The translations under genes were made by a program, and so were the position numbers. This document shows positions 33,573 through 42,411 of a DNA stretch of 64,000 bases, in pieces. Position 1 is the stretch's first letter. The number at the start of each line of letters is the position of its first letter. Source of the DNA: Phycisphaeraceae bacterium (lineage in GTDB: Bacteria > Planctomycetota > Phycisphaerae > Phycisphaerales > SM1A02); assembly GCA_015709595.1 (NCBI GenBank), contig CP054178.1, positions 1,679,205-1,743,204 on the forward strand, given 5' to 3'. The notes under the pieces are model-generated. The model had not been told where the DNA came from, did not search any database, and saw nothing but the letters and a program-made list of their open reading frames with translations.

Positions 33573-35369
33573 CTACTGGCCGAATGTAATCCCGTTCATC
33601 GACATACCCACACCCATCGCGCGGTACAGCCGGGCCACCGCCTTGTTGAAGTTGGCCAGGGCCTCCAGTTCCTGCAGCTCCGCCGTCGCCAGCGTGTCCT
33701 GCCGCTGGAACTTGAGATTCAGAAACTCCGGCGTCAGCCCCGCCTTGAACTCCTCCTCCACCAGCAGCGTTCGCAGGTTCTCCGTCTGCGCCAGTCGGAA
33801 GGAGCGCGTGGCCTGAATGAGTTCATAGTTGGCGACCACATCGCGCAGGGCGTTCTTCACATCCTGCACGATGTTCTGCACCGTCTGGCGGTAGGCGATG
33901 GCCGCCGCCGACTGTCGCAGCCGCGACTGCCGGTACCCCGCCTCGGCGGCGCGGTTGCCGATGGGCTGTTCGAAGGCCAGCCCGACTACATAGTCAATGA
34001 ACGAGTTGTCGAAGGCGTTCTGGTACGATCCGCTCAACGCGTCATCAAGCCCGACGTACTCCATGCGGGCGGTGAAGTTGAGCAGCGGCAGCCGCAGGTT
34101 GTCGGCCACGCTCACGCCGATGGCGGCGTCATCCAGGGCCAGCAGCGCCTGCGACACCTCGGGCCGCTCGGTCACGGCGGTCACGATCGCCTGCCGCGCG
34201 TCATACTCCAGCGGGGCTTCGACCATGAAGTCCACGGGGCTGACGAGCAGTTCGGACCCGACGGTCACGCCCGGGTCGTTCATCAGCTGCTTGAGGATGT
34301 CCGATGCCGCCCGCACGGCGCGGTTGGCGCGGATCACCTCGGCCCTTCGGCGCTCCACGGTGGCCACGGCGTCGGCGAACTGGCTGGGGGTCACATCGCG
34401 CACCTGACGGCGCTCCATGCGGTCACGGACTTCGATGCCCTCTTCGAGCACGCGCTGGCGGATGAGCAGCGCCCGCCGGGCGACCGCCAGATCCCAGTAC
34501 GCGCTTTCCACGCGCTCGATCAGCGCCAGCAGTTCGCTCTTGAGCTGCTGGATGCTGCGCCGGTCGTCGTTGCGCGCCAGGCGGATCTGCGCCTCGTTCA
34601 CATCCGATCCGAAGCCGCGCAGCAGCGGCTGGTCCAGCCCCAGGGCGATGCGGGCGGTGTAGCCGGGATCGGGCGTGAGGGAGAAGTTGGGCGTCTTGCT
34701 CCGCGCCCGGCTCAGCGTGGTCGAGAGCGAGATCGTCCCGCCCGTCGTCAGTGGCTTGCGGATGCCCGTTTCGAACACCGTCTGCTCGCGCACGTTCACC
34801 GAACTGCCCAGCGGGATGCCGTTGAGCACCGGCACCGTGGTCGGCTCATCCAGCCGGGTGTGGTCGAGATTGGAGAAGAACACCGCGTCGAAGCGGGCCT
34901 CCGCCGCCGCCACATCCGCCTCGCGGATGGCCGGCTGCAGGCGGGCGATCTGCACCGACAGGTTGTTCTTCACCGCCGTGGCGATGGCCTGCTGAAGCGA
35001 CACCGCCACCTCCTGCTGAGGCGAGCCGGTCAGGTCGGGGGAGTAGGGGGGCGTCTCGTCGCGGTAGGCGCCCGGGCCGGCCATGCGCTCCAGTTCATCC
35101 CGCCGACTCGCCAGGGCCTTCTCCACCTCGCCCGCGGGCTGGGTGGTGCGCTGCGCGGTGGTTCCCGCGGCGCTCTCGGGAAGCGAGCGAAGTTCTCGCT
35201 CCACCGACTCAATGAGGGATCGATGCAGGGCTTCAGGGGTATCCCGGTGGAGCGGACGCTCGCATCCCCCCATGACCCCCGCCGCCGCCATCACCCCTGC
35301 CAGCAGCAGACCGCCTCCCGCAACAGACGACGCTACGTATCCGGACCTTCGCCGATCGAGTTGACGCAT
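33573..35369 (-). CDS. TolC-family outer-membrane efflux protein, lipoprotein-like start
   Basis: A 598-residue protein with an N-terminal hydrophobic segment ending MGGC, a possible lipidation site. After a Pro/Ser linker (to about residue 105), two TolC-type helical/beta halves follow. VSLQQAIATAVKNNLSVQIA and RLQPAIREADVAAAEARFDA open the first half, and TAVTERPEVSQALLALDDAA the second. These give the duplicated hairpin design of TolC, which forms trimeric channels with a periplasmic adaptor. No adaptor or pump gene is adjacent. The start at 35369 was chosen because it precedes the signal segment; a longer frame upstream overlaps the panC region. Confidence 0.85.
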   Translation of the reverse strand: MRQLDRRRSGYVASSVAGGGLLLAGVMAAAGVMGGCERPLHRDTPEALHRSLIESVERELRSLPESAAGTTAQRTTQPAGEVEKALASRRDELERMAGPGAYRDETPPYSPDLTGSPQQEVAVSLQQAIATAVKNNLSVQIARLQPAIREADVAAAEARFDAVFFSNLDHTRLDEPTTVPVLNGIPLGSSVNVREQTVFETGIRKPLTTGGTISLSTTLSRARSKTPNFSLTPDPGYTARIALGLDQPLLRGFGSDVNEAQIRLARNDDRRSIQQLKSELLALIERVESAYWDLAVARRALLIRQRVLEEGIEVRDRMERRQVRDVTPSQFADAVATVERRRAEVIRANRAVRAASDILKQLMNDPGVTVGSELLVSPVDFMVEAPLEYDARQAIVTAVTERPEVSQALLALDDAAIGVSVADNLRLPLLNFTARMEYVGLDDALSGSYQNAFDNSFIDYVVGLAFEQPIGNRAAEAGYRQSRLRQSAAAIAYRQTVQNIVQDVKNALRDVVANYELIQATRSFRLAQTENLRTLLVEEEFKAGLTPEFLNLKFQRQDTLATAELQELEALANFNKAVARLYRAMGVGMSMNGITFGQ

Positions 35370-35548
35370 GGGGTGAAAGCATAGGCGGGCGACCGGACGG
35401 GATTGGGCAGGAGGCATCAAGGCATCGAGCAGTTGAGATCGTGGGCTGAGATATTGAGATATCGGGCGCCTGCCGCCGCTCCGACCCGGAACTCGGTTCG
35501 CATCCTGCACTCATCACCCGGCACTTTCCTCTCCCTACCATCCCGCCC

Positions 35549-36451
35549 ATGCGTGTGCTGCGGACCATCGAGGAACTTGCGCCGTTCCAGGGCGGTGCGT
35601 TCGTACCCACCATGGGCGCCTTACACGCCGGACACGCGGCGCTGATCGAGCAGGCGCGGTCGATCGCGGGGGGTGTGATATCCGGGGGCGTGGTATCCGG
35701 GGGTGGGTCGCCCGTAGTTGTCTCGATCTTCGTGAATCCCACCCAGTTCGGCCCCAACGAGGACTTCTCCCGCTACCCGCGCACGTTCGAGGCCGACCGC
35801 GAGGTCGCGGCCGGAGCGGGGGCGGATGCGGTCTTCGCGCCGGATGTGGAAACGATGTATCCGTCGCCCCCTCATCCTCCCACCCCGGAGCCGCCCCTGC
35901 CGCCCGTGGCGACGATGCCGTTGCTGGAAGATACGTGTCGGCCGGGGCATCTGGCGGGCGTGTGCCAGGTGGTGGCCCGGCTGTTCGACCTCGTGCGGCC
36001 GCGCTGGGCGGTCTTCGGCGAGAAGGACTACCAGCAACTGCGGACGATCGAGGCGATGGTGGCGATGCAGAACGCCGCCTCAACCCCGCGCTGGCCCGGG
36101 CTGGAGATCGTGGCCCACCCCACGGTGCGCGAGCCGGACGGTCTGGCGATGTCCAGCCGTAATCGGTATCTGAACGAAACCGATCGCCCCCGCGCGCTGG
36201 GGCTGTTCCGCGCGCTGCAGGAGGCCCGGTCGCTAGCCGCCCCCGGCAGGCCCACGCGACGGATCGAGGAGGCCATGCGGGCGGTGCTGGTGCGTCATGG
36301 GCTGGACGTGCAGTACGCGGTGGTGCGCGACGCCCTGACGCTGATGCCGATCGACATGGTGCCACGGCCGGGCTCCGGCTCATCCGCCCGCGCCCTCATC
36401 GCCGCCCGCCTGGGCGACGTGCGGCTGATTGACAACGTAGCGATTGGCTGA
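35549..36451 (+). CDS. panC: Pantothenate synthetase
   Basis: Joins pantoate and beta-alanine with ATP to make pantothenate. The PTMGALHAGHAALI block carries the HIGH-like ATP motif. FVNPTQFGPNEDFSRYPR binds pantoate. GEKDYQQLRTI and SSRNRYLNETDR, with the KMSKS-like motif, complete the active site. The length of 300 residues is slightly above normal. The extra residues are a Gly/Ser/Val insert (GGVISGGVVSGGGSP, about residues 43-57) encoded by near-repeats of GGGGGTGTGATATCC type. The start at 35549 follows the divergent promoter region shared with the TolC-family gene. Confidence 0.92.
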   Translation: MRVLRTIEELAPFQGGAFVPTMGALHAGHAALIEQARSIAGGVISGGVVSGGGSPVVVSIFVNPTQFGPNEDFSRYPRTFEADREVAAGAGADAVFAPDVETMYPSPPHPPTPEPPLPPVATMPLLEDTCRPGHLAGVCQVVARLFDLVRPRWAVFGEKDYQQLRTIEAMVAMQNAASTPRWPGLEIVAHPTVREPDGLAMSSRNRYLNETDRPRALGLFRALQEARSLAAPGRPTRRIEEAMRAVLVRHGLDVQYAVVRDALTLMPIDMVPRPGSGSSARALIAARLGDVRLIDNVAIG

Positions 36452-36510
36452 GCCGTCGGCCGCCGTCCATCGCGCTGGCGGCGGGCCGGGCGTCCCTATA
36501 CTGGTCCGCC

Positions 36511-36765
36511 ATGGCACTCGAAACCGCATCGTTCCAGGTCGGCGACCGCGTGAAGGTGACGCAGCAGGTCGCCAAGCGTGATGAAACGTGGACCCAGACC
36601 GTCGAAGGCGTGGTGACGGGCTTCCGACGCGCCAAGACCGGGTCGTGGTACGCCCACGCCAAGGACGACCGGCTCTGGCTCGACCGGCTGGAAGTGCGGC
36701 GGGATGACGGCGAGATCGTGACGCTGAACCTCGATCAGTACAGCCGGATCGAGCGGGTGGGGTGA
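36511..36765 (+). CDS. Small conserved-looking cytoplasmic protein
   Basis: An 84-residue protein (MALETASFQVGDRVKVTQQV at the N-terminus) with a compact beta-rich pattern (GVVTGFRRAKTGSWYAHAKD and a KDDRLWLDRLEVRRDDGE stretch). It resembles a small SH3-like or KOW-like barrel but no family was recognised. It precedes the first aldehyde dehydrogenase by ten bases and is likely in the same transcript. Codon use is that of the host. Confidence 0.6.
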   Translation: MALETASFQVGDRVKVTQQVAKRDETWTQTVEGVVTGFRRAKTGSWYAHAKDDRLWLDRLEVRRDDGEIVTLNLDQYSRIERVG

Positions 36766-36775
36766 GGAACTCGAC

Positions 36776-38374
36776 ATGAGCAGGCGCTCCGGTTCCGATG
36801 CCGCGCCGTCACCGATGCAATGGGACTACGCCCCCGCGCCCGAAACGCTGAAGGTTGACATCAGGGACCGCTACCGGCTGTTCATCGGCGGGCGGTTTGT
36901 CGCGCCGAAATCGCGGCGTCACGTCGTCACCATCAACCCCGCCACCGAGCAGCCGCTGGCGGAGGTGGCCGAGGCGGGCCGAGCCGACGTGGACGCCGCG
37001 GTACGGGCGGCCCGCGCGGCCTTTCCCGCATGGGCCTCCCTCGACCCGCGCGAGCGCGGCAAGCACCTGTTCCGGCTGGCCCGCCGCATCCAGGAGCGGG
37101 CCCGCGAACTGGCTGTGCTTGAGACGATCAATGGCGGCAAGCCGATTCGCGAGTCGCGCGACGTGGATCTGCCGCTCGTCGCGCAGCACTTCTTCTATCA
37201 CGCGGGGTGGTGCGACAAGCTGGCGTGGGCGGCGGGTTGGCGGCGGGGCGCTCCGCGTCGCGCGAACCGTTCACGCACGACGCGCCGCGTTGCGCCGCCA
37301 GGCGCCGTGCCATGTCCGATCGGCGTCTGCGCGCAGATCATCCCGTGGAACTTTCCGCTGCTGATGGCGGCGTGGAAACTCGCCCCCGCGCTGGCGTGCG
37401 GCAACACGTGCGTGCTCAAGCCCGCCGAGACCACGCCGCTCACCGCGCTCATGCTGGCGGAGATCCTCGAGGAGATCGACTTCCCACCCGGCGTGGTGAA
37501 CATCCTCACCGGCGCTGGCGAAACCGGACGACTGCTGGTCGAGCATCCGGACGTGGACAAGATCGCCTTCACCGGCTCGACGGAGGTCGGCAAACAGATC
37601 GCTCGCGCCGTGGCGACGGAGGATCGGCCTGCCTCGCGCCGACCCAAGCGTCTCACGCTCGAACTGGGCGGCAAGAGCCCCAACATCATCTTCGAGGATG
37701 CCGCGCTCGATCAGGCGGTTGAAGGCATTGTGCAGGCGATCTTCTTCAACCAGGGCCACGTCTGCTGCGCCGGCAGCCGCCTGCTCGTGCAGGAATCAGT
37801 GCTGGACGACGTCATCGCCCGGCTCGACCATCGCATGGCGTCGCTGCGGGTGGGCGACCCGCTGGACAAGAACACCGACATCGGGGCCATCAACTCGAAG
37901 GCGCAGCTCGAGAAGATCGAGCGGCACCTCGCCATCGGCGAGACGGAAGGCGCGACATTGCACATCGGCGGCGTGCCGACCGGCTTCGCCGCGAACAACA
38001 TCCAGCGCTCTGCAATTCCTGCCGGACCCGGCTTCTGGTGTCGCCCCTGCTACTTCACCGGCGTGCAGCCGAGCCACGCGATCGCGCGCGAGGAGATCTT
38101 CGGCCCGGTGCTGGCGGTGATGAGCTTCCGCACGCCGCACGAGGCCATCCAGCGGGCCAACAACACGCCCTATGGCCTGAGCGCCGGCGTGTGGACCGAC
38201 AAGGGATCAAAGATTCTCGACATCGCGCGGCAGCTGAAGGCCGGCGTCGTCTGGTGCAACACCTTCAACCGTTTCGACCCCGCCAGCCCCTTCGGCGGGT
38301 ACAGGGAATCCGGCTTCGGGCGCGAAGGAGGCATTCACGGGTTGCGGGCGTATCTTGACGTGGATGACGCCTGA
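36776..38374 (+). CDS. NAD(P)-dependent aldehyde dehydrogenase with altered central segment
   Basis: A 532-residue enzyme of the aldehyde dehydrogenase superfamily. QIIPWNFPLLMAAWKLAPAL binds the cofactor, with KPAETTPLTAL and FTGSTEVGKQ (Rossmann). ELGGKSPNIIFEDA carries the Glu, NQGHVCCAGSRL the catalytic Cys (about residue 329), and EEIFGPVLAVM the EExFGP motif. The stretch before the Rossmann fold (residues about 150-182) is Arg/Ala/Pro-rich (WRRGAPRRANRSRTTRRV), unlike any ALDH I know, and looks like a repeat- or insertion-derived replacement. It is followed 39 bases later by a shorter ALDH-like gene. Confidence 0.85.
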   Translation: MSRRSGSDAAPSPMQWDYAPAPETLKVDIRDRYRLFIGGRFVAPKSRRHVVTINPATEQPLAEVAEAGRADVDAAVRAARAAFPAWASLDPRERGKHLFRLARRIQERARELAVLETINGGKPIRESRDVDLPLVAQHFFYHAGWCDKLAWAAGWRRGAPRRANRSRTTRRVAPPGAVPCPIGVCAQIIPWNFPLLMAAWKLAPALACGNTCVLKPAETTPLTALMLAEILEEIDFPPGVVNILTGAGETGRLLVEHPDVDKIAFTGSTEVGKQIARAVATEDRPASRRPKRLTLELGGKSPNIIFEDAALDQAVEGIVQAIFFNQGHVCCAGSRLLVQESVLDDVIARLDHRMASLRVGDPLDKNTDIGAINSKAQLEKIERHLAIGETEGATLHIGGVPTGFAANNIQRSAIPAGPGFWCRPCYFTGVQPSHAIAREEIFGPVLAVMSFRTPHEAIQRANNTPYGLSAGVWTDKGSKILDIARQLKAGVVWCNTFNRFDPASPFGGYRESGFGREGGIHGLRAYLDVDDA

Positions 38375-38413
38375 CCACCGCCATCCATTGAAGCGTGACG
38401 CGTGAAGATCATC

Positions 38414-39352
38414 ATGACGCGACTGCCAGTCATCAAGACGTACAAACTCTTCATCGGCGGGCAGTTTCCGCGCAGCGAGTCCGGTCGCTCGCAGCCGTTG
38501 AATGATTGCACGGGGCGAACCATCGCCCACCTGTGCCGGGCGTCACGGAAGGATCTGCGTGACGCGGTGGAGGCGGCGCGCCACGCCCAGCCGAAATGGG
38601 CGGCGCTGAGCGGATACAACCGCGGACAGATCCTCTACCGAATGGCGGAGATGCTCGAAGGACGCGCGGCGCAGTTCATCGAGGCGATCGAATCAGTGGA
38701 GGGAACGGGCGAGCACGGCTCGCGGAGCCGGGGCGCGCGGAATCATAACGCACAGCGCCTCGGCGCCCGACGCCGTTCGTCGCGCGCGGCGGCGGAGGCG
38801 GCCGCGTCGGTCGATCGGCTGGTCGGCTTCGCGGGGTGGTGCGACAAGTACGCGCAGGTGATGGGTTGTCAGAACCTGGCGGCGGGTCCGTACGACACCT
38901 TCACCACGCCCGAGCCGATGGGGGTCGTCGGCATCGTCGCGCCGGACAATCCTTCGCTGCTGGGGCTGGTGTCGCTGCTGGCCGCTGCGCTCTGTCCGGG
39001 CAACGCCTGCGTGGCGCTCGCGGGGGAAGCCAACCCCCTGCCGGCGGTGATTCTGGGCGAAGTGCTGGCGACCAGCGACCTGCCGCCCGGCGTGGTGAAC
39101 ATTCTCACGGGAACGCGCGCCGAACTGCTGGATCCGCTGGCGACGCACCGCGAGGTGAACGCGATCAGCGCCGCCGGGCTGAACCGGGACGAGGCACGGA
39201 CCGTGAGAACGGGCATGGCGGAGAACCTCAAGCGTGTGCGGGTCATCGAGCGCCCCGGCGCGATGTGGCATGACCACGACCTCTGTCACGCGCCCGCGGA
39301 GATCGAGCCGCTGGTCGAGTTCAAGACGATCTGGCATCCGGCGGCCTGCTGA
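38414..39352 (+). CDS. Truncated aldehyde dehydrogenase homologue lacking the catalytic Cys domain
   Basis: About 312 residues that match only the cofactor-binding half of ALDH. KLFIGGQFPRSESGRSQPLN opens it, EPMGVVGIVAPDNPSLLGLV is the Rossmann entry (ALDH have PWNFP here), and GEVLATSDLPPGVVNILTG continues. There is no ELGGK or GQ.C block, and the C-terminus ends WHPAAC. A GTG at 38402 is an alternative start. The region GTGEHGSRSRGARNHNAQRL and beyond (residues about 98-130) is again Arg-rich and atypical. Adjacent long plus short ALDH pairs of this kind suggest a catalytic subunit with a non-catalytic partner (inference). Confidence 0.72.
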   Translation: MTRLPVIKTYKLFIGGQFPRSESGRSQPLNDCTGRTIAHLCRASRKDLRDAVEAARHAQPKWAALSGYNRGQILYRMAEMLEGRAAQFIEAIESVEGTGEHGSRSRGARNHNAQRLGARRRSSRAAAEAAASVDRLVGFAGWCDKYAQVMGCQNLAAGPYDTFTTPEPMGVVGIVAPDNPSLLGLVSLLAAALCPGNACVALAGEANPLPAVILGEVLATSDLPPGVVNILTGTRAELLDPLATHREVNAISAAGLNRDEARTVRTGMAENLKRVRVIERPGAMWHDHDLCHAPAEIEPLVEFKTIWHPAAC

Positions 39353-39420
39353 TCGGTGGATGCGGCTCGACGGGCGGCGGATGACGGCGTCGAGGCCTGA
39401 AGTCCGCGCGGGACATCGCG

Positions 39421-39840
39421 TCAGTGTTCGCGGTATCCCATGACCACCAGGATGCACGGCCCGCCCGCGATCACTTCGATGCCCGCCCGCTCGGCGTCGC
39501 GGATGGCCCGTTCGCTCTCCGCGCCGGGCTGCATCCACAGCATGGGCACGCCGGTCTCAATCGCGTCCCGCACGACCGTCTCGGTGATCGCGGGAGGCGT
39601 GATGATCGAGACGCCATCCACGCGCTGCGGCAGCGACGTCAGGTTCGGATAGCAGCGCACGCCTTCGATCCGGGCGGCCCGCGGGTTCACCGGATAGACC
39701 GTTCGCCCATGTTGCAGGTAGCAGCGCAGCACCTTGTTGCCGTACTTGGCGCGGTTGGTCGAAGCGCCGACCACGGCGAAACTGTCGCCTTCGAGAAACC
39801 GGGCGATCCGCCGGGCGGTGATGTCGGTGTCGTCGGTCAT
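39421..39840 (-). CDS. CoA-binding domain protein (YccU-like)
   Basis: A 139-residue single-domain protein with a Rossmann-like CoA-binding fold. FAVVGASTNRAKYGNKVLRC is the nucleotide-binding loop. YPVNPRAARIEGVRCYPNL, then GVSIITPPAITETVVRDAIE and MLWMQPGAESERAI follow the YccU/CoA-binding family. It is like the N-terminal domain of succinyl-CoA synthetase alpha but free-standing. Substrate and role are unknown. It lies between the convergent ALDH group and the HTH-membrane gene on the same strand. Confidence 0.85.
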   Translation of the reverse strand: MTDDTDITARRIARFLEGDSFAVVGASTNRAKYGNKVLRCYLQHGRTVYPVNPRAARIEGVRCYPNLTSLPQRVDGVSIITPPAITETVVRDAIETGVPMLWMQPGAESERAIRDAERAGIEVIAGGPCILVVMGYREH

Positions 39841-39872
39841 GGGAGTTCCGAGTTCCGAGTTCTGAGTACCGA
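39841..39872 (-). repeat. Short GGAACTC-type heptad run upstream of the CoA-binding gene
   Basis: GAGTTCC/GAGTTCT units on the plus strand, about three copies, ending one base before the start codon (minus strand) of the CoA-binding protein gene. They occupy its ribosome-binding region. Confidence 0.7.
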
Positions 39873-39927
39873 CACCATGCCTCGCCGCCCTGATGCCTCG
39901 CCGCCTTGATGCCCTCCCCGAAACAAA

Positions 39928-39953
39928 CAGCCGCGAGCCATCGCCCGCGGCTG
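39928..39953 (-). terminator. Intrinsic terminator of the HTH-membrane gene
   Basis: An 8-bp stem CAGCCGCG/CGCGGCTG. On the minus strand it is followed by TTTGTTT. It lies about 25 bases past the stop at 39976. Confidence 0.8.
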
Positions 39954-39975
39954 CATGATCACTCGGGATGAGGGC

Positions 39976-40749
39976 TTACTCCGAGGCCTTGCCGATGAAG
40001 AACCCGATGCCTCCGAGCACGATGGTGACGACGGCCAGTCCGCCGGCCCACACCATCAGGTTGCCGGCCATCTGGGTGGCCAGCCCGGAAGAAGCGCCCG
40101 TCACGCCCACCGCCACCACGAGCGCGGCGCACACCAGTGCGACCAGCGCGCCAAGCATCAGCCCGACGCCCAGCCCCGAACCGGCGCCGTCATACGCCTC
40201 CATGATGACCGGGCCGACGGCCATGGGTGCGCCCACGACATTGCCGGGGCTTTCGGCGCCCGCGGCGTCGAACAGGCCCGAGGCGTGACCCGGCACTTCC
40301 ACCTTCTCGGGACCAGAGTAGACCTCCTCGATCAGCTCCGCGCCGAGCGACGTGTCATCGCTCTCGCGCGTCAGGTCGAGCAGGCCGGAGCCGGAGCCGA
40401 CCGACTCCAGCGACAGTTCATCTTCGATCGACTCCGTCACCTGCGTATCGCCGGCGTCCGCCGCGGGTCGATCGCCGGTGTCGAACACGGAAATGCCGGT
40501 GTCCTCGCGGCTGTCCACCAGTCCGATGGCCGAACCGGACCCGCCCGAGGCGTCCAGGCCGGTCAGGTCGTCGATGTGGACGGGCTCATCACCGCCGGCG
40601 AGCAGATCGATCTGCTCCACCTTGAACATGAGCTTGTCGCGGTCGCGGAACTCCTGCACCTGGCCGGAGCGTGCCATCTCCTTGACCTTGTCAGGCGTGA
40701 CGCCCAGCTTCTTGGCGGCTTCGTCGAGCGTGTAGAACATCTTGGCCAT
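39976..40749 (-). CDS. Excisionase/MerR-like HTH protein with C-terminal membrane helices
   Basis: A 257-residue protein. Residues 1-48 (MFYTLDEAAKKLGVTPDKVK, then GQVQEFRDRDKLMFKVEQID) match the excisionase-type winged HTH domain, which reads DNA or sometimes protein. A long acidic, Ser/Gly/Asp-rich linker (residues about 50-180) leads to two C-terminal membrane helices (LGALVALVCAALVVAVGVTG and AVVTIVLGGIGFFIGK). A membrane-bound regulator would fit. The start was taken at MAKMFYTLDEAA; a longer reading lacks sense. A terminator follows at 39928-39953. Confidence 0.65.
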   Translation of the reverse strand: MAKMFYTLDEAAKKLGVTPDKVKEMARSGQVQEFRDRDKLMFKVEQIDLLAGGDEPVHIDDLTGLDASGGSGSAIGLVDSREDTGISVFDTGDRPAADAGDTQVTESIEDELSLESVGSGSGLLDLTRESDDTSLGAELIEEVYSGPEKVEVPGHASGLFDAAGAESPGNVVGAPMAVGPVIMEAYDGAGSGLGVGLMLGALVALVCAALVVAVGVTGASSGLATQMAGNLMVWAGGLAVVTIVLGGIGFFIGKASE

Positions 40750-40959
40750 TGCGGAGATCCTCACAAGAGCGCGACAGCACCGCGCCCCGGTTGATCGAAC
40801 GGGCACCCCGCCCTATCGCGGTTGCACGAGCAACCGCCCACCGCGGGGAAGTTGGCACTGTACCGGAAAACCACCCATCAATGCAAGGGGATTGCCCGTC
40901 GTGCCTGGATTCGCTCCTCAGCCGACACAGGTAATGTTATCGGACTATTCGTCAGCCAG

Positions 40960-42336
40960 TCAATCGAATGGGTCATCAGGCAGACGGATGCCGAACGGAC
41001 GCTTCACCAGGAACGCCCGCCACTTCAGCAGCCAGAGGCCGATCCCCGATGCCCCCTGCATCAGCCCCGTCTGCGGGGCGCGGTTGTCTGGCTGCGCGCG
41101 ATGCTCGGCGTGCGTCCACTTACGAAGCCCCAGGTCCACGTCCACCTGCGAGCGGGCCATCAGGTCGGCGGTGAGTCGCTTGCACAGGTCGAGGTACGCC
41201 GGATCATCCGTCTCGCGGTACATCGCCAGGGCGAAGTCCGCCACGCCCGCGTTGCCGCAGCACACGCCGACGTTGCTCCAGAACCCTTCCGGTCGTTTCT
41301 CGGGAATGCCCGCGTCCAGCAGTGACTTGCCGCAGCGGTCGCGCCAGCCGCGCCACTGCCCATCGCCCGTGACTTTGTAGAGCAGGTGGAACAGACGCCC
41401 CGTGCCCGCCGGGCCGTGACACCACCCCAGGTAGTGGAGCGGCGACTCGCCCTCGCCGTACTCCGATGGGTCGAACCGGGGGATCAGGCAATGGTCGTTG
41501 GTCGTGTCGGCGATGGAGATGAGGTACTTCGCCCCTCGGATCGCCGCCTCGGTGTACTTCGCGTCCTTCGTCGCCGCGCCCAGCGAGGCAAGGAAATATG
41601 ACACGCCCGCCGTACCGTGGGAGAAGTTGGGATACGTGTTCTTCACGCCCGCCGCCATCGGCCACATGGTCCCCTCGCCCCGCTCGACGCCCATCGCCAC
41701 CAGCCGGTCGCCCAGTTGCCGTGCGAGCGGCAGGGCCCTCGAATCCTGCCACTGCGCGTGGGCGTACAGCAGAAACAGCCCCGTGCCCGCATACCCCGCG
41801 ATGACGTCCGTCACCTCGCCCGCGGCGTCGGGCTGGTCCTTCCGCGCGTTCCACTCGCGCTCGATGATGCTCACGCACCGCGCCGCCGCGTCGCGGTGAC
41901 GGGCCAGTTGCGTGGCCTTGTGCGTCTCGTTGAGGGTGTATCCCGCGCCGGCGACGCCGACGTACAGGCCCAGCCCGTCGGATACCGCGAGATCCTCGAG
42001 GTGCGCCACCAGGTCGTCCGCGCCCATCGACGCTTCTTCAAGGTACGTCTGGTCGCTGGTGGCCCGGGCCAGTTCGAGGAAGAACAGGATCACCCCCGGC
42101 GTGCCGTGGTACAGGTTGCGAACGATGCGGTCATCGCCCTCGGGCGAGGCGGGCCAGGCCAGTCCGCGGGCGGTCTCAACCTGGTGCGTACGGATCCATT
42201 TCGCCGCCTCAGATGCCGCCTGCACGTAGATGGCGGGATCGACGGGTTGCGGCGGCGCGGCCTGCGCCCCGACCGGCCATGACAAGGGAAGGACAGCGAC
42301 GCACGACGCAATGATGGTGGTGAAGGCGGGTCGCAT
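40960..42336 (-). CDS. Secreted LanC-like protein
   Basis: A 458-residue protein with a clear signal peptide (MRPAFTTIIASCVAVLPLSW, cleavage after GAQA) and a strong AGGAGGT ribosome site. The body is an alpha/alpha-barrel of the lanthionine-synthetase C family. YHGTPGVILFFLEL and FSHGTAGVSYFLASLG are the repeated HG..G motifs. LGWCHGPAGTGRLFHLLY carries the first zinc Cys in the WC.G context (about residue 307), and VGVCCGNAGVADFALA supplies a further Cys pair (about residue 357) where LanC usually has CHG. LanC enzymes are cytoplasmic and join Cys to dehydrated Ser/Thr. A secreted form without LanB or a precursor peptide nearby suggests a different substrate. Confidence 0.8.
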   Translation of the reverse strand: MRPAFTTIIASCVAVLPLSWPVGAQAAPPQPVDPAIYVQAASEAAKWIRTHQVETARGLAWPASPEGDDRIVRNLYHGTPGVILFFLELARATSDQTYLEEASMGADDLVAHLEDLAVSDGLGLYVGVAGAGYTLNETHKATQLARHRDAAARCVSIIEREWNARKDQPDAAGEVTDVIAGYAGTGLFLLYAHAQWQDSRALPLARQLGDRLVAMGVERGEGTMWPMAAGVKNTYPNFSHGTAGVSYFLASLGAATKDAKYTEAAIRGAKYLISIADTTNDHCLIPRFDPSEYGEGESPLHYLGWCHGPAGTGRLFHLLYKVTGDGQWRGWRDRCGKSLLDAGIPEKRPEGFWSNVGVCCGNAGVADFALAMYRETDDPAYLDLCKRLTADLMARSQVDVDLGLRKWTHAEHRAQPDNRAPQTGLMQGASGIGLWLLKWRAFLVKRPFGIRLPDDPFD

Positions 42337-42411
42337 GGTGACCTCCTGCCGAAGGCGACGCGCGGGAGGGACGATTCGCCCCACCATGCCCCGGCGCGTG
42401 CCTAGGGAATG

